64,000 nucleotides of DNA from Clitoria ternatea (lineage: Eukaryota > Streptophyta > Magnoliopsida > Fabales > Fabaceae). The notes under the pieces were generated by a model that worked only from the letters and a program-made list of their open reading frames with translations, did not search any database and was not told the origin of the DNA. The stretch covers positions 231,378,242 through 231,442,241 of the forward strand of contig CM075670.1 in the NCBI GenBank assembly GCA_037962975.1, in the 5' to 3' direction. Position numbers and translations under genes: made by a program. This document shows positions 10,801-22,997 of the stretch, one piece after another. Position 1 is the first letter of the stretch; every line of letters begins with the position of its first letter.

Positions 10801-13642
10801 TTCTGAGTGAAAATGAGTTCCTGAGTGAAATCAAGTATGATTTCGAGTGGAATCAGTATGAAAAGAGTTCTGTCTGAATGCAATAAAACAAATCCGAGTA
10901 AAATAATTGCTTGCTGAGTGAAATAAAGTGTTTGCCGAGTGAAATAAGACTGGGAAGCTACTGTCCGAGAGCAATAGAGTGTTTTCCGAGTGAATTTACT
11001 GAAAAAGGGTTCTGAGTAAAAGATAAATGTATTTTCTGAGTGAAATTGAGACAAGTTCCGAGTGAAATAATTTAAGAAAGAGATTTCCGAGTAAAATAAG
11101 ACTTGGGAGATGCTGTCCGAGTGAAATAGAGTGTTTTCCGAGTGCAATATAATGTTTTCCGAGTGAAATCAACTAGAAAGATACTATCCGAGTATAAATA
11201 AGCAAAACCGAGTAAAATAAGTGTAAAACCGGTCGGATTATCATAAAACATAACCTGTTATCATATTTGTTTCACTGGAAATCACACGGTACCCATGATT
11301 CTTAATATTTTCAATCCAATATTTCACAATTCATCAATGATTATATACACTCGGTAACAGATATATATACATACATGCATATACAGATACAATTTGAAGC
11401 ATTTAATTCATACACACTGAATCTGTCCTCCACTCGGTTTTCCCACAAGGCACCCAAGAATATACCCCCTTACCTCAATGAAGTTCCTGGAGGAGAAGAA
11501 AAAGGCTCCCTTCACTGTCCTGCTTCGAATCCGAGTGAAACAGAGGGGATAGGAGTGGGAAAGAACTTGCTGGGAAAGAGAGTGATGAAGAGTGTTTGGG
11601 TCGTGTGTGTGGTGTGAGTTCTGAGGACCTTGAGCTCGTTTAAATAGGGAGGAAGTGAGTGGGAAGACAAGTGGGAGACAGCTTTTCTGAGTGGGCTGTT
11701 AGTGGATCGCTAATGGAAGGGTCACTAAGAATTAAATAAGATATATGCTGAGTCAGTGTCCATTTCTAGTCGTCCACCATCCATAATGCGCACGATTGGA
11801 TTTAAATATCATTAAAAGACAAAATTGAAGTCAAAACGCACTTCTGTCAGTGAATACCGAGTGAAATTACACTCGGTTAACACTTCTGTCAGTGAATTCC
11901 GACTGGAATTCCCACTTCCGAGTCAACAATTGCAAGGCTCGCTTGAGCGTGGCTTGCTCGCTTGAGCGAATCAGCCAATCCTCACTCGGTATTCCCATGA
12001 AACCGACTCATCTTTCCCATCATTCACTCGGTATTTCACCCCCACACCGACTCCTAATTTGCTTGGCCTTTCACTCGGTATTATATCTCAAATCCGGGTC
12101 ATTTCTAATGGTTCTTACTCGGTTAAATCATTCCAAGCCTAGTCCTTTATTACTCGGTAATGTCCTTCAAAAACCGACTCCCTCGCATTCTTTTCCTATC
12201 TTTCTTCTACTTGAAGTTTTTATTCCAAATCCGAATCTCTACATACACTGTTCCACTCGGTAAAAGTCATCCACTTACTCGGAATGCTACTTTCCATACC
12301 ACCCGGTGTATTTAACTTCAACACAATCGGGAATGTACTTCACATTCATCACTCGGCATAGACTTACAATTCTCACTCGGAAGTGTTTCTTCTAGAACCC
12401 GACTCTCTCTCTCCTAATTATTCAATCACTCGGAATTTATTCAAACTCTAATCACTTAGGATATATTCCAATAACAATTCATATCTTAGAAAGGAATCAA
12501 TCGGATTTACCACTCAGAAATACTCAAACTTTACTCACTCGGTTTACTCATATTTCTCTCTCGGTTTTAACCAAATTCTTCAACTACAATTCCAATCAGA
12601 ACATATTAAGGCCCTCACTTCTCGGAAAAGACTTACACATACAAGTCTCACTCAGAATTGGTCCAATAGAGTATATCTCACTCGGAAGAGGAGTCATACT
12701 CATAGATTCACTCGGAAATGGCTCCTTCCACTTTTTCCACTCGGTTTACTAATTATATTCTTACGAAACCATTCGGAATCTTTCCCAAATACTTCCATAA
12801 CACGTTCCAGTCGGTAAGAAGCATCAAATCAACATAAAATACTTACATGTATTCATTCACTCGGTTTATATATATATCATACACTTAGAATATATTTCCA
12901 ATCCAAACCATTATAACAACTCTTTCCTCAGAAGAGGTTCACTCGGATTTTACCTTTCAGGAGCATTTAAGTCCTTCCCCACTCATTTTTCACTCGGATA
13001 CTCATCTTTTAGGTACACATACACTATCCTTCCTCAAAATGTGTTTCGATCGGAATCCTTTAAGGTCTTTATCACTCGGAAAAAGAGTCATAATCATAGC
13101 CTCACTCAATAATGGCTCTAAACCTTATATATTCTACTCGGATTAGGTTCTCCTTCCTATATTCCACTCGGAATTCCATATTTCAGAGAGGTTTTGCTCG
13201 GAAATAGAAGTACTTAGCAAGTTTTGACTCAGAAACAAAGGATCAAGGGTGTTTTGACTCGGAATTTTCACCTAGAAGTGGTTTTCTTGAACCCACTTCA
13301 CTCCAGCTGTCTCTGTGATCAAGAATCCACTCGGTAGTAACCTTCTTGGTCATATATTACTCGGATAACATAACCTTACACTCAGAATTTCATCATTCAG
13401 TCGGAATTGCTAATCCTTCACTCGGAATTTCACTCTGTCACTCGGATCAGAGTCTATTTCACTCGGAATTTGCATAATTTCACTAATGGTCCATATAAAT
13501 TCCATTATTATGTAAAAAAAAATGACATTTCTGAGATACCACAGACTATCAACGGGGTGTATATTCACTTATTACCACTTACAGACCTTCTAAACTTCAA
13601 TTTTTACCAAATAAGACTGCTACTAAAAACAGGGATGTTACA
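7865..13642 (-). repeat. Element C 5' LTR, interrupted by a solo LTR
   Basis: It matches 991-5962 throughout except for the insertion at 8853-9656. It carries both motif arrays (about 10045-11220 forward, 11850-13470 reverse). Sporadic differences from the other LTR are mostly transitions, several of them at the CpG of the repeated motif. Confidence 0.92.
8853..9656 (-). mobile_element. Solo LTR of the element A family (804 bp)
   Basis: It runs TGAACTGG...CCGGATCA and is flanked by GCATT (8848-8852 and 9657-9661). The other C LTR, at about 1990, shows the uninterrupted site with one GCATT. On the minus strand it matches A's 3' LTR (45246-46048): same start (TGATC-GGTCT), same end (CAGTTCA), the same conserved block containing CCACCTTTCGCCCCC, and a TATA-like ACTATAAG. 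There is no internal coding region, so it arose by LTR-LTR recombination. The LTR differs visibly from A's own copy. Confidence 0.9.
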
Positions 13643-13790
13643 AGGGATGCTAAATTGAGCTAAATGGGCACCAAATTAATCGGCCCTCGCTCGGACAATA
13701 ATGATTCGACTCGGCTCAATTCACCCGGTAATCAACTATGCTACAACAATGCAAATTCACTCAAAATAAATACTGATTCATAACATCAAG
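13643..13790 (-). repeat. Element B 3' LTR, segment 2 of 3
   Basis: A short piece of B's LTR between C and D, matching about 37549-37690 of the 5' LTR. It begins with the second AGGGA copy and ends with the first TCAAG copy. Confidence 0.92.
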
Positions 13791-14139
13791 TGTGACACCC
13801 TAAAAATAGGGGTAAATTTTTCGCGATTTTAATATTATTGATTTGTGAAAAATACAAGTGGTGAAGCCAAATATTTAATCACTTGGATCTATCAGAGACC
13901 TATCTCATATGTGAAGATATGAGAAGGTAAGTTCATTAAATTAATTCTTAAGAAACCCATAATTAAGACAGCGGAGGTATTTTGAGTAAAATAATATTAT
14001 GGAACTAGATTCTTAAGAGCTTATTCATTTGGGGTTAAGAAGCCAAAGTTATACCAAAGTATTCATAATGTAGGGTGGAATCATGAGTTAACATGAAGAA
14101 ATTGGAAAATAACATGATTAAAGCGTTTTAGGAGAATCA

Positions 14140-14690
14140 GGTCCCCCTCGCTCAAGCGAAATACCAATTCGCTTGAGCGAGCTTCGCATAGCACGCTTGG
14201 GCGAAACAGAAAATGCTGAGCGAAAGGAGTAAATGAAGGTTCAGGGGTCACTTCGCTTAAGCGAACCCCAACTCGCTTGAGCGAGTAGTGGAATTCTCGC
14301 TTGGGCGAAGCCAGCGAGCGTGAGGCGGAAAACGCCCAGAACTTATCCACGCTCACTCGCTTGGGCGAGCACTATCCCAAGGCCTTTCGCTCAAGCGAAT
14401 CTCGACCAAGTTCCCCACTCGCTCGGGCGAGACCTTTCTCGCTTAAGCGAAAATCGTCCCGAGAGCAATTTTCTGATAAACCCAAGAGCAAAACCTGAGA
14501 CCAAACCCTCTCGCTTGGGCGAAATAGACCCTCGCTTGAGCAGAAATGGCCCAGTGGCCAAACACTGATGCTGGGACAATCTCGCTTGGGCGAGTCCCAT
14601 TCTCGCCTAAGCGAGAATCACCCAGAGGCCAAAAATCGAAACAGGGGCATTCTCGCTTGAGCGAGAAGCCCTCTCGCCTGAGCGAGTTTG
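14140..14690. repeat. Array of ~16 TCGCYYRRGCGA palindromes in solo LTR D
   Basis: About sixteen copies lie in 550 bp, for example at 14147, 14167, 14250, 14270, 14354, 14386, 14580, 14601, 14651 and 14671. The outer TCGC/GCGA arms are nearly invariant. The centre varies as TTGA, TTGG, TTAA, TCAA, CTAA, CTGA or TCGG, always two pyrimidines then two purines. The flanking base is mostly a pyrimidine on the left and a purine on the right. Short open frames here are by-products of the GC-rich repeat. Confidence 0.88.
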
Positions 14691-15572
14691 ACAGAAAAAC
14701 AGGGGAATGCAGAAATCACCCAACTCACTATACTAAAATTCATTCTAATCAATTTTACTCAAATTCAACACTTCATACATATCATATTACATGTTTAGAA
14801 CTTGTTCAAATTAATCATACCTATAAATTTCCATTACAACTCATTTATGACCTAAAGATCAACTCAATCATCCTTATACTTCACAAATCTAATATTCCAA
14901 ATGTAAACTTCATTCATTCATTAAGATTTGAAGGGTTTCATCAGTCATTCATTCATAGGGTCATGATTGAAAATGAGTCATAAACAAAAGATCTCATTTT
15001 CCTCCATGACCTCTCAAAATCACTATTGTATATACATACATATATATTCATCAATCATACCATTGTCCATTCTAAATCCAAATTATGCAAAACATAGATG
15101 GTGTTATACACCTTACATCTATTCTACCTAATCACAATATCAAACATTGCCGGCCAAGGCATTCTTTTACCAAAATGGAACTTTCTTCACACTTCTCCTC
15201 CATCAACAGCTCCAGAGTAATACCTACAACGTAGGAGCTAAAAAGAAATACCACAGGGAGAGTGAGTGTACTTTCTCAATGACGAAAATCTAATAAATAA
15301 AACAATATATGCATGAATGCAATACAACTATCTCCTCCTCAAGAGGAGTTTATTTAATATCAAACATTCAATCAACAATTTTTATTCAACACAATTATTC
15401 CTTAATTCTCTTAGAATCATATCAATCAAATTCGCCATCACACTTTAGTAATAAAAAGGGAATATCCATTCATATCGCATCATCAAAGTATCACACTATA
15501 TCATGCTCCAAGACTGATGCACATGCTAATGTCATTAAAATGCATATGCACGGATCCGATTTCATTTCCTCG

Positions 15573-15871
15573 GGTGATCGTAACCACCATATTCATATAC
15601 TCATTCTCAATGGTTTCCCGCCTCGCAAGGGGTACTCCCTCTAGCAACCTCGCAAGGTGCTTCTCGTGATCGCAACCACGTTCAACATTTCATAAGGTTT
15701 CCCGCCTCGCAAGGGGTACTTCCGCCTCATGATCGCAACCATGGGCACTCAATCTCAATGGTCCCGCAGGGCCTTTCATTTCAATACCAGGTGATCGCAA
15801 CCACCGGTCTAACAATCATAGGAACTTGCAAGCCCTTTTTCATTTCCATCATCAAGTGATCGCAACCACTT
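15573..15871. repeat. Array of five hairpins with constant loop ATCGYAAC and covarying stems, in solo LTR D
   Basis: Units are at 15573-15588 (stem GGTG/CACC), 15665-15680 (CGTG/CACG), 15728-15743 (CATG/CATG), 15790-15805 (GGTG/CACC) and 15854-15871 (AAGTG/CACTT). Each encloses the same 8-nt loop ATCGCAAC (ATCGTAAC in the first). Between them lie shorter inverted repeats with a GCA core, such as CCTCGCAAGG (three copies, one extended to ACCTCGCAAGGT), CCCGCAGGG and CTTGCAAG. Confidence 0.85.
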
Positions 15872-17532
15872 ATCGACATCATCATGATATGCATGTCATG
15901 CTATGTATACAATAACGCTCATACACACCTCAATCTCATTTAGATTATCTTACCCTCTCAACTAGGGTACATTCATTTTCAACCACACAATTTTCCACCA
16001 ATTCACACACAAGTATCAATCCTCATATTCAAGAAACACTGCAACCAAAGGTTTTTGGCACTTATCATGTCTCATATGTAATCAATCATGTATCAACACG
16101 TAATAAGTCATTCATAGCCTCACTTGGCTTTATTGTATAAACACCAAATTCACCACACCATACACAATTCGCATCACATACACAGAATATCACATTCATC
16201 CAAGAAAGCATGTCATACTACATTAATACATACATTATCATCACAATTCTCATGCATTTAGAAAATACACCCCTCTCCTACCTCAAGAGAAGTAGACCTC
16301 TGGGTTGATGTTCCCGCCTCACCAGTATTGCCAAGCCCTACACCAATCAATTATAGGGCCTCATCAATCATTCATTCAAACACCAATTCAACATACATAT
16401 ATATATAGGTATACACATGATTCTTATCATGTGGAAACTATTTATCAATTTCATTCATTTGCCTAATTAGGCTTCGGGAATTCCTCCCCTTAAATCACAA
16501 TCCATTATTATCAAGAGTTACAACCTAATTGTTAGGTTATTCCATCTATTAAATCTCCACCAACACCTTGGTGAGGTTCCCACTTATTATGACTTCAAAT
16601 CAACATCATCATTATTTAATGTCTACCACATCATTTATAACACTCTTTCCATCAACAAATGCTAACTTCTTCAATAAATGCTATATTCTTCAATATTCTA
16701 CCTTTCCTCCTAAAATTCAAGTTTAGGGTTTTCACCAAACCCACCAACCTTCATAAATGCTTATATACCTCTTTCTTTTCCCACCATAATTACAACTACC
16801 TCATTAATTACTCATAAGCTTGTATTTATGTCAATCCATCTTTGGATTTCCACTTTTGAATTTTCCTCAACATTTCTCACACATTTATTGTGTTCTAACA
16901 CCAAAACTTTAACTAAACTTCAACTATATACTTATATACATGGAAAATGATCATAATTTTACCTCAAGAGGAGAAAATATTTTAGTTTCCAAGCTTTCTT
17001 GAAGTCCTTGAAGGTTATTAATGGAGAAGGAAGAGATATCTCCTTTTAAATTTTGAGTTCAAAAGAAAGAGGAAGAGGAATTATGAAGAAAAAAAAGATA
17101 TGTATATGAAGATAAGAAGAAGAAAAGTGTCTACGTGAGAGACAAAAGAGTGCAACCGACTTTTGAATGAGAAAATAGGAATTTAACATTTAAATTATCA
17201 AACCTTCATTAATTCTTTCGTTTTTAAACAAACAGGTTTGCCGTTCGGGCTCAATACATATTCTAAAAATTATTCCAAATATAAATTCGGAATCCCACTA
17301 ACATTATCTACGGCCCTGACCAACGGCATCTCAATCGGAGATACTTGGTCCGACACCTATATTTTATCCAGGTCAGTTTTCAACTCAATCGATCACCATA
17401 ATTCACCAGCAATTTCAAAAAGTCTTGTTTAAATCATTTCAAGAATTTTGGGATATTAATTAGCCCGCATTTTATTATTCAACATTTATTTTCCTAATTT
17501 AACTTCCTATTTTAAGAATTCGGGTTGTTACA

Positions 17533-19457
17533 TCAAGAATTCATATTCACGTCAATCAGCCTACTGATTCAAATTTATTTCTACAAACAGGCAACACATT
17601 GTAGCATCAAACACTCTGAAAAACTCAAAATATATATATATATTACATAATTCATTCAAATCACTCGGTGCCTTGGCATCAATCATCCGCTTGACGCACC
17701 TCCATGGCTCCGACCTCTTCCCTGTCACTGGTTACTAAAATTGAAAACCACAGCAAGGGTGAGTGTTTAGCATCATAATTAATCTAGAACGGAATTTAAA
17801 TAAAATACGAGTATAAACTCCGTCCGATTGCTTTATCCTTAAAACTGCACATTTCACTCAGCATTTAACTCACACTCAGCAATATATCCATTAACACTCG
17901 GCTTTATGGCAATTCTCATTCGGAAATTTTAGCAAGTAACATTCGGCAAGTATAACACTTTACCACTCAGTAAATATAACAATCACTCGGAAAATATATG
18001 AAATTACACTCAGCAAATACATCAAGTACTCAGCAAACATTTCAATTCTCATTCGGCAATTATAACCAACTGCACTTGGTAAAATTATCAAATCATCAAT
18101 TATCACCACTGACTCAGACAAAATTGACACAGTATCCGGATACTCAAAGGATCGGCCTTCAGCTGGGGGTCCTTCTTGACACCCCGTGAACCTTGCTTGG
18201 TTCACCGAGTCCTGCTTGACTCTCCACCTCGACCACTGGGTCCTGCTTGACCACTGGGTAGCTCAACTAGGCACAAAAGCCACGGGAGCCGGAAATGGGG
18301 GGCAAATTATACCGTCGGCCATCCCACACCACAATCATATATATTTTCACATTTTTCATCATAAGTGGCCATTAACAACATCACTCGGGCGACCTACTTG
18401 TCAAACCCAGCATCACATTGCCACTAAACACCGATTGACACAGCATCAATATTTCAATTTCAATCGGTTTACACCACACACACGATCAGAAACCGATCGG
18501 TGGCCATACACGTATTCATACACATTCACATACAACAACTCATCCAGCATCATCTTTATTATCACAGCATTAAATATTTCTCAAGTCACACATACACATA
18601 CACGATCCTAAACTGATCGGTGTGCACATTTATACGTACATTCATACACATATTCACATAATTTTCACTCAGCATCATCTCTTACCCAGTTCAGTCATTC
18701 CAACGACTCGGACAGCATGTCCTATTCTAATTAATTATAACCTGAGCACCCCCTTACCTCTGTTCGAAGCTTCAACAATTTCTGGGTTCACAGTTCCACC
18801 TCCGTTCAGCACCAGCTTCCTTAATCGTCTCTCTGATGTTCATTCCACAACCTACGGGTTTGGAACGTGAAGCTTGTTAACATCACACCACCATCCACAC
18901 AGTTAAAAGAACCATTTTCAGGCTCACAGCCAAGAGGAGTGGGGATCGGAACAGTACCCCTTCCCATACATGACCATTCGGTCCAGAAAAGAAAGGAAAG
19001 AGGTGAGGTAACAATTTTAAACGGTTCAAAGGACTTACCTTGAAATTACTGTCACGGCTATGTAATTATTTCAAGGTTTGATGAAAAAGGGACCTCCCTT
19101 CAAAGCTTACAACTCTCAACAATGGAGGAAGAAGAAGAAAAGTAGCAGATGAAGAAGAAGATTCTCGTGAATGATTGAGTGAATAATTACGCAAATGATT
19201 GAGGAAAGAGAAGGAAACCATTATTTAAACTCATGGTACCTTCTCAACTGGTCACTTCCAACCGGTAACCTCTTCAACCGGTCATTTCTCCATTTCCTTT
19301 ACAATTTCTTTAAAGGTTTTAATTAAACCTTTCTTCTTCTAATCACACCTTTTATAATTAACCAATAATTCATAAAAAAATATCAAATAAATTCCTAAAA
19401 CAATTTTTAATATTTTTTCACTACACAAAATTTTCTATAAATATCCAGGAAGTCACA
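17533..19457 (-). repeat. Element B 3' LTR, segment 3 of 3 (proximal end)
   Basis: It matches about 37690-39627 of B's 5' LTR. It contains CACTCGG and CACTCAG motifs, a hairpin cluster at 18166-18252 and ACACGATC-GATCGGTGT inverted repeats near 18485 and 18601. It ends AGTCACA against the polypurine tract. No ORF in it is credible. Confidence 0.92.
18166..18252. repeat. Hairpin cluster with loop CTGCTT in B's 3' LTR
   Basis: Four adjoining inverted repeats with different stems share a six-base loop (CTGCTT; the first two copies here read CTTCTT and TTGCTT). Stems are GGGG-GTC/GAC-CCCC with one bulged A, GTGAACC/GGTTCAC, GAGTC/GACTC and GGTC/GACC. The cluster is repeated at 35158-35273 and 38328-38415. 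Confidence 0.82.
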
Positions 19458-19472
19458 TCCACCCCCTAAAAA
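19458..19472 (-). other. Element B polypurine tract
   Basis: The minus strand reads TTTTTAGGGGGTGGA directly before the LTR start TGTGACT. Confidence 0.85.
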
Positions 19473-19499
19473 GGGATTTCGTCCCCGAAATCAACGCAC

Positions 19500-22400
19500 C
19501 TACTGAAAAAGATTGGGGTACACCCATCTCATATCCGATTCCAATTCCCAAGTGTATGTTACCCCATTCAGATTCTGCCACTTCACCTTCACTAATGGCA
19601 CCTCTTTGTTCCTTAGCCGTTTGGTTTGATACTCCTCAATACCGATCGGTGTAACTTCCACCATCAGGTCTTCCCTCAATTCGATAGAGTCACTCGGCAC
19701 AATCATCGAATCACTCGGAATATACGCTCGGAGTTGTGACACATGAAACACATTATGAATGTTAGTTAACGACTAGGGAAGATCCAGTCGGTAAGCAACA
19801 TTACCGATCCTCTCTAATATTTGATACGGTCCAATGTATTTTGGATTAAGCTTGTGACTCTTCAATATCCGACCTACTCTTTTAGTCGGTGAAACTTTCA
19901 GGAACACCCAATCACCCACCTGAAACTCGAGTGGTCTATGCCGATTGTCATAGTAACTCTTCTGTCGGTCTTGGGCAATCTTTATCTTCTCTCCGATTAG
20001 AGCAACCTGCTCATTCATTTCCTGGATCAACTCGGGCCCAAGATGAATGGCATCACCATTCTCATTCCAACATAATGGTGTACGACATTTCCGACCGTAT
20101 AGAGCTTCATACGGAGTCATTCCAATGCTACTATGATAGTTGTTGTTGTATGCAAACTCCACCAAGGGTAAATACTTTTCCCATGAGCCACCCTGCTCCA
20201 ATACACAGGCTCTCAGCATATCTTTAAGAGTCTGTATAGTCCGTTCCGACTAACCATTGATCTGAGGATGATAAGTCGAGCTTAGTCTCAGCTCAATACC
20301 CAATTCCTGTTGCAGACTTCCCCAAAATCTAGAAGTGAATTGGGGATCCCGATCGGAAATGATACTCGAGGGTACGCCATGCAATCATACAATCTGAGTA
20401 ACGTACAACTTAGCCAATCGATCCAATGACCATTTCATGTTCATGGCCAAGAAGTGAGCACTCTTGGTCAATCGGTCAACAATCACCCAGATTGCATTAC
20501 ACCCGGATTGGGTACGAGGTAACCCGGATACGAAATCCATGGTAATACTCTCCCACTTCCAAATCGGAATCTCCAGAGGTTGAAGTAAACCTGGGGGTCT
20601 CTGATGTTCAACCTTGTATTTCTGGCATATTACACAAGACTTTACGTATTCAGTTATTGCCTTTTTCATGCCCGGCCACCAGAATTCCTTCTTCAAATCG
20701 TGGTACATTTTTGTAACACTAGGATGAATACTCAAAGAACTCTTGTGTGCTTCAGTCAGCACGGTTTGCCTGAAATCACCGTTTGCAGGCACCACCACTC
20801 GGTCTCGGAATCTAAAAATTCCATCCTTTCCTTGAGTTAGTTCCATGTCCTTGCCTCTTGCTTGAGTGTCAAGCAGTTCTAGCAACTCTTCGTTGTCCTT
20901 TTGGGCCACAGCTAAAGATTTCAGAAATTCATTGGAAACCTTCAACATTCCGACTATCATTCAGTTTGGAGTGTTCATAACGACTCAATATTCATATCCC
21001 GAAAGCTCTCCAACAGTTCTTGCTCTTTGCCCATCAAGAAAGCCGTGTGCAATACTTTTCTACTCAGTGCATCGGCAACAACGTTTGCTTTGCCCGGGTG
21101 GTACCTCAAGTCGAAATCATAATCCTTTAGGTACTCTACCCATCTCCTTTGTCTCATGTTAAGTTCCTTCTGATCGAACAAATATTTCAAACTCTTGTGG
21201 TCACTAAACACGCCAAACCGAGACCCATATACCACTGCTGCAAGCTCAAGGTCATGAGTCGGATAATTTTGTTCATGTGGCCTCAATTGCCTCGAAGCAT
21301 AAGTAATCACTCAGTCGGCTTGCATAAGCACACATCCCAAACCAAACTTGGATGCATCGTAGTACACTACAAATTCCTGTGTCACATCAGGCAGTGCAAG
21401 CACAGGGGCAGTCGTCAAACACCGCGTAAGAGTCTGGAAACTCATTTCACATTCTTCCGACCACACAAATAGGTTCTCCTTTCTCGTTAACCGAGTCAAA
21501 GGAAGTGTTATTCGAGAGAATCCTTCAATAAAATGTCGATAGTACCCAGCTAATCCGAGGAAACTCCTAATCTCAGTTACCGACTTAGGCCTTTCCCAAG
21601 CCATAACCGCCTCAATTTTAGTCGGATCTACTGATACACCCTCTCAGGAAATCACATGTCCCAAGAATTGTACACTTTCTTCCCAGAAATTACATTTGGA
21701 TAACTTAGCGTACAATTTCTTCTCTCGTAGTATTTGCAGAACAACTCGAAGGTGTTGAGCATGCTCCTCAACTGACTTCGAATACACTAGTATGTCATCA
21801 ATGAATACCACCACAAACCGATCCAAATATGATTAGAAAATCCGATTCATGTAGTCCATAAAGATAGCAGGAGCATTTGTCACTCCAAAGGGCATTACAA
21901 CATACTCAAAGTGCCCATACCGAGTTCGAAAAGCCGTCTTGGGAATGTCTTCTGACTTCACTCAGATTTGGTGATATCCCGACCTCAAGTCGATCTTAGA
22001 AAATACAACTGCGCCTCGCAACTGATCCAACAAGTCGTCAATCCGTGGCAACGGATATTTATTCTTTACTGTCAGCTTATTCAACTGTCGGTAATCGATA
22101 CACATCCTTATGCTACCGTCCTTCTTTTTCACCAACAGTACAAGAGCACCCCACGGTGAAGCACTCGGTCGGATAAAGCCCTTCTCCAGCATTTCGTTCA
22201 CTTGCTTTTTCACTTCAGTTAATTCTGCCGAAGACATTCTATAAGGTGCTCGGGACACAGGCTCGGCCCCGGGAATCAAGTCAATCGAAAAATCAATCTC
22301 CCAACTGGGAGGCAGCTCCGGAATTTCTTCCGGGAATATGTCAGGGAATTCACATACTACTGGAATTTCACTCGGCATAAGGTTATACCGACCCTCCGAA

Positions 22401-22997
22401 GTGAATAAAATAACATAGATGGCAGAGATATTACTCACCACATTCTTGGTGTCCAGTTCCTGAGAGAAAACAATAGTTTTCTGATAGCAGTCCACCATCA
22501 CTCGGTTATCAGCTAACCAATCGAGACCTAGGATGACATCTAGGTTCTTCAATGGCATACAAATCAGATTCACTTGCATTGGCAACTCCTCACACATAGT
22601 GGTTGCCCGGAAAGTGGAGCCAGCAGGAGTGGAGACACTAAGAGCGTTCTCCATTAACACAATCGACAAATTAAGCCGTCGTACACAGCTCTCTGAAATA
22701 AATGAATGGGTCGCACCCAAGTCATAAATTACATCAACAAGATAGCCATGGATGAGGCACTTACCCTGCACCAGGTTGTCATTCTTTACAGTTTCCGAGG
22801 CATCAAAAGTAAATACCCGCCCGGTCATGACATTCCGGGCACCACTGGACTGAGCATCTGCTCTTCTCGAGTGTTGGCTTCCACGACCAGCACCGTGTCT
22901 ACCTCCTCTCGGAACATTAGCACCCCGAGTCCCAGAAGTGTTGGCTCGGCTACCATGTCCACTCGGTTGTTGCCTCTGTGGGCAATCGGATCTAATG
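19500..22997 (-). pseudogene. Element B gag end plus pol (protease, RT, RNase H, integrase, chromodomain), decayed
   Basis: The minus strand encodes, in order: the last gag zinc-knuckle residues (DCPQRQQ), cut by E at 22997; a protease with DLGATHSF where D-S/T-G is expected; a reverse transcriptase with VVFIDDILVYS; RNase H ending ADALSRK; an integrase with HHCC, MDFV, SDRDP and QSERT residues; and a chromodomain-like end (VPLVKVKWQN...YTWELE). In-frame stops lie near 21962, 21833, 21644, 21311, 20385, 20250 and 19773, with a frameshift near 20970. Most stops are explicable as C-to-T changes of Arg CGA or Gln codons. The true end is the stop at 19500-19502. The enzyme order PR-RT-RH-IN and the chromodomain end place it with Tekay/Del chromoviruses. 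Confidence 0.92.

Larger units (their letters stand above)
991..13642 (-). mobile_element. Element C: non-autonomous LARD-like retrotransposon with ~5-kb LTRs and a 1.9-kb internal domain
   Basis: Termini are TGTAACA...TGTTACA with TSD AGGGA (986-990 and 13643-13647). The uninterrupted B LTR at about 37545 shows the empty site. The left LTR is 4972 bp. The right LTR is 5778 bp and contains an 804-bp solo LTR plus a 5-bp duplication, giving about 4969 bp. The internal domain is only 1902 bp and has no usable ORF. The minus-strand primer site next to the right LTR and the polypurine tract next to the left LTR set the orientation. Long LTRs and a short non-coding interior fit the Large Retrotransposon Derivative class, which is assumed to be mobilised by a related autonomous element. 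The interior keeps decayed traces of gag and of pol's chromodomain end. Confidence 0.92.
13791..17532 (-). mobile_element. Solo LTR D (3742 bp, probable chromovirus-type LTR)
   Basis: It starts TGTGACACCC and ends GGGTTGTTACA, flanked by TCAAG (13786-13790 and 17533-17537). B's intact 5' LTR shows the empty site. There is no coding capacity, primer site or polypurine tract inside, so it is a solo LTR. Minus orientation is inferred: read that way it begins TGTAACAACCCG and has a pyrimidine-rich leader followed by a GAGGTAAAA donor-like step, as in B and E. It holds two striking repeat arrays (14140-14690 and 15573-15871). The rest is AT-rich, with no feature I can name. Confidence 0.88.

Noticed and set aside
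14081..14983. Overlapping frames on both strands with Arg/Ser-rich products
   Set aside because: They are created by the GC-rich TCGCTTGAGCGA palindromes, which are open on both strands.
14140..15871. A CRISPR-like array of short repeats
   Set aside because: The context is plant retrotransposon DNA, spacers are irregular and units are palindromic with varying bases. There is no leader or cas gene.
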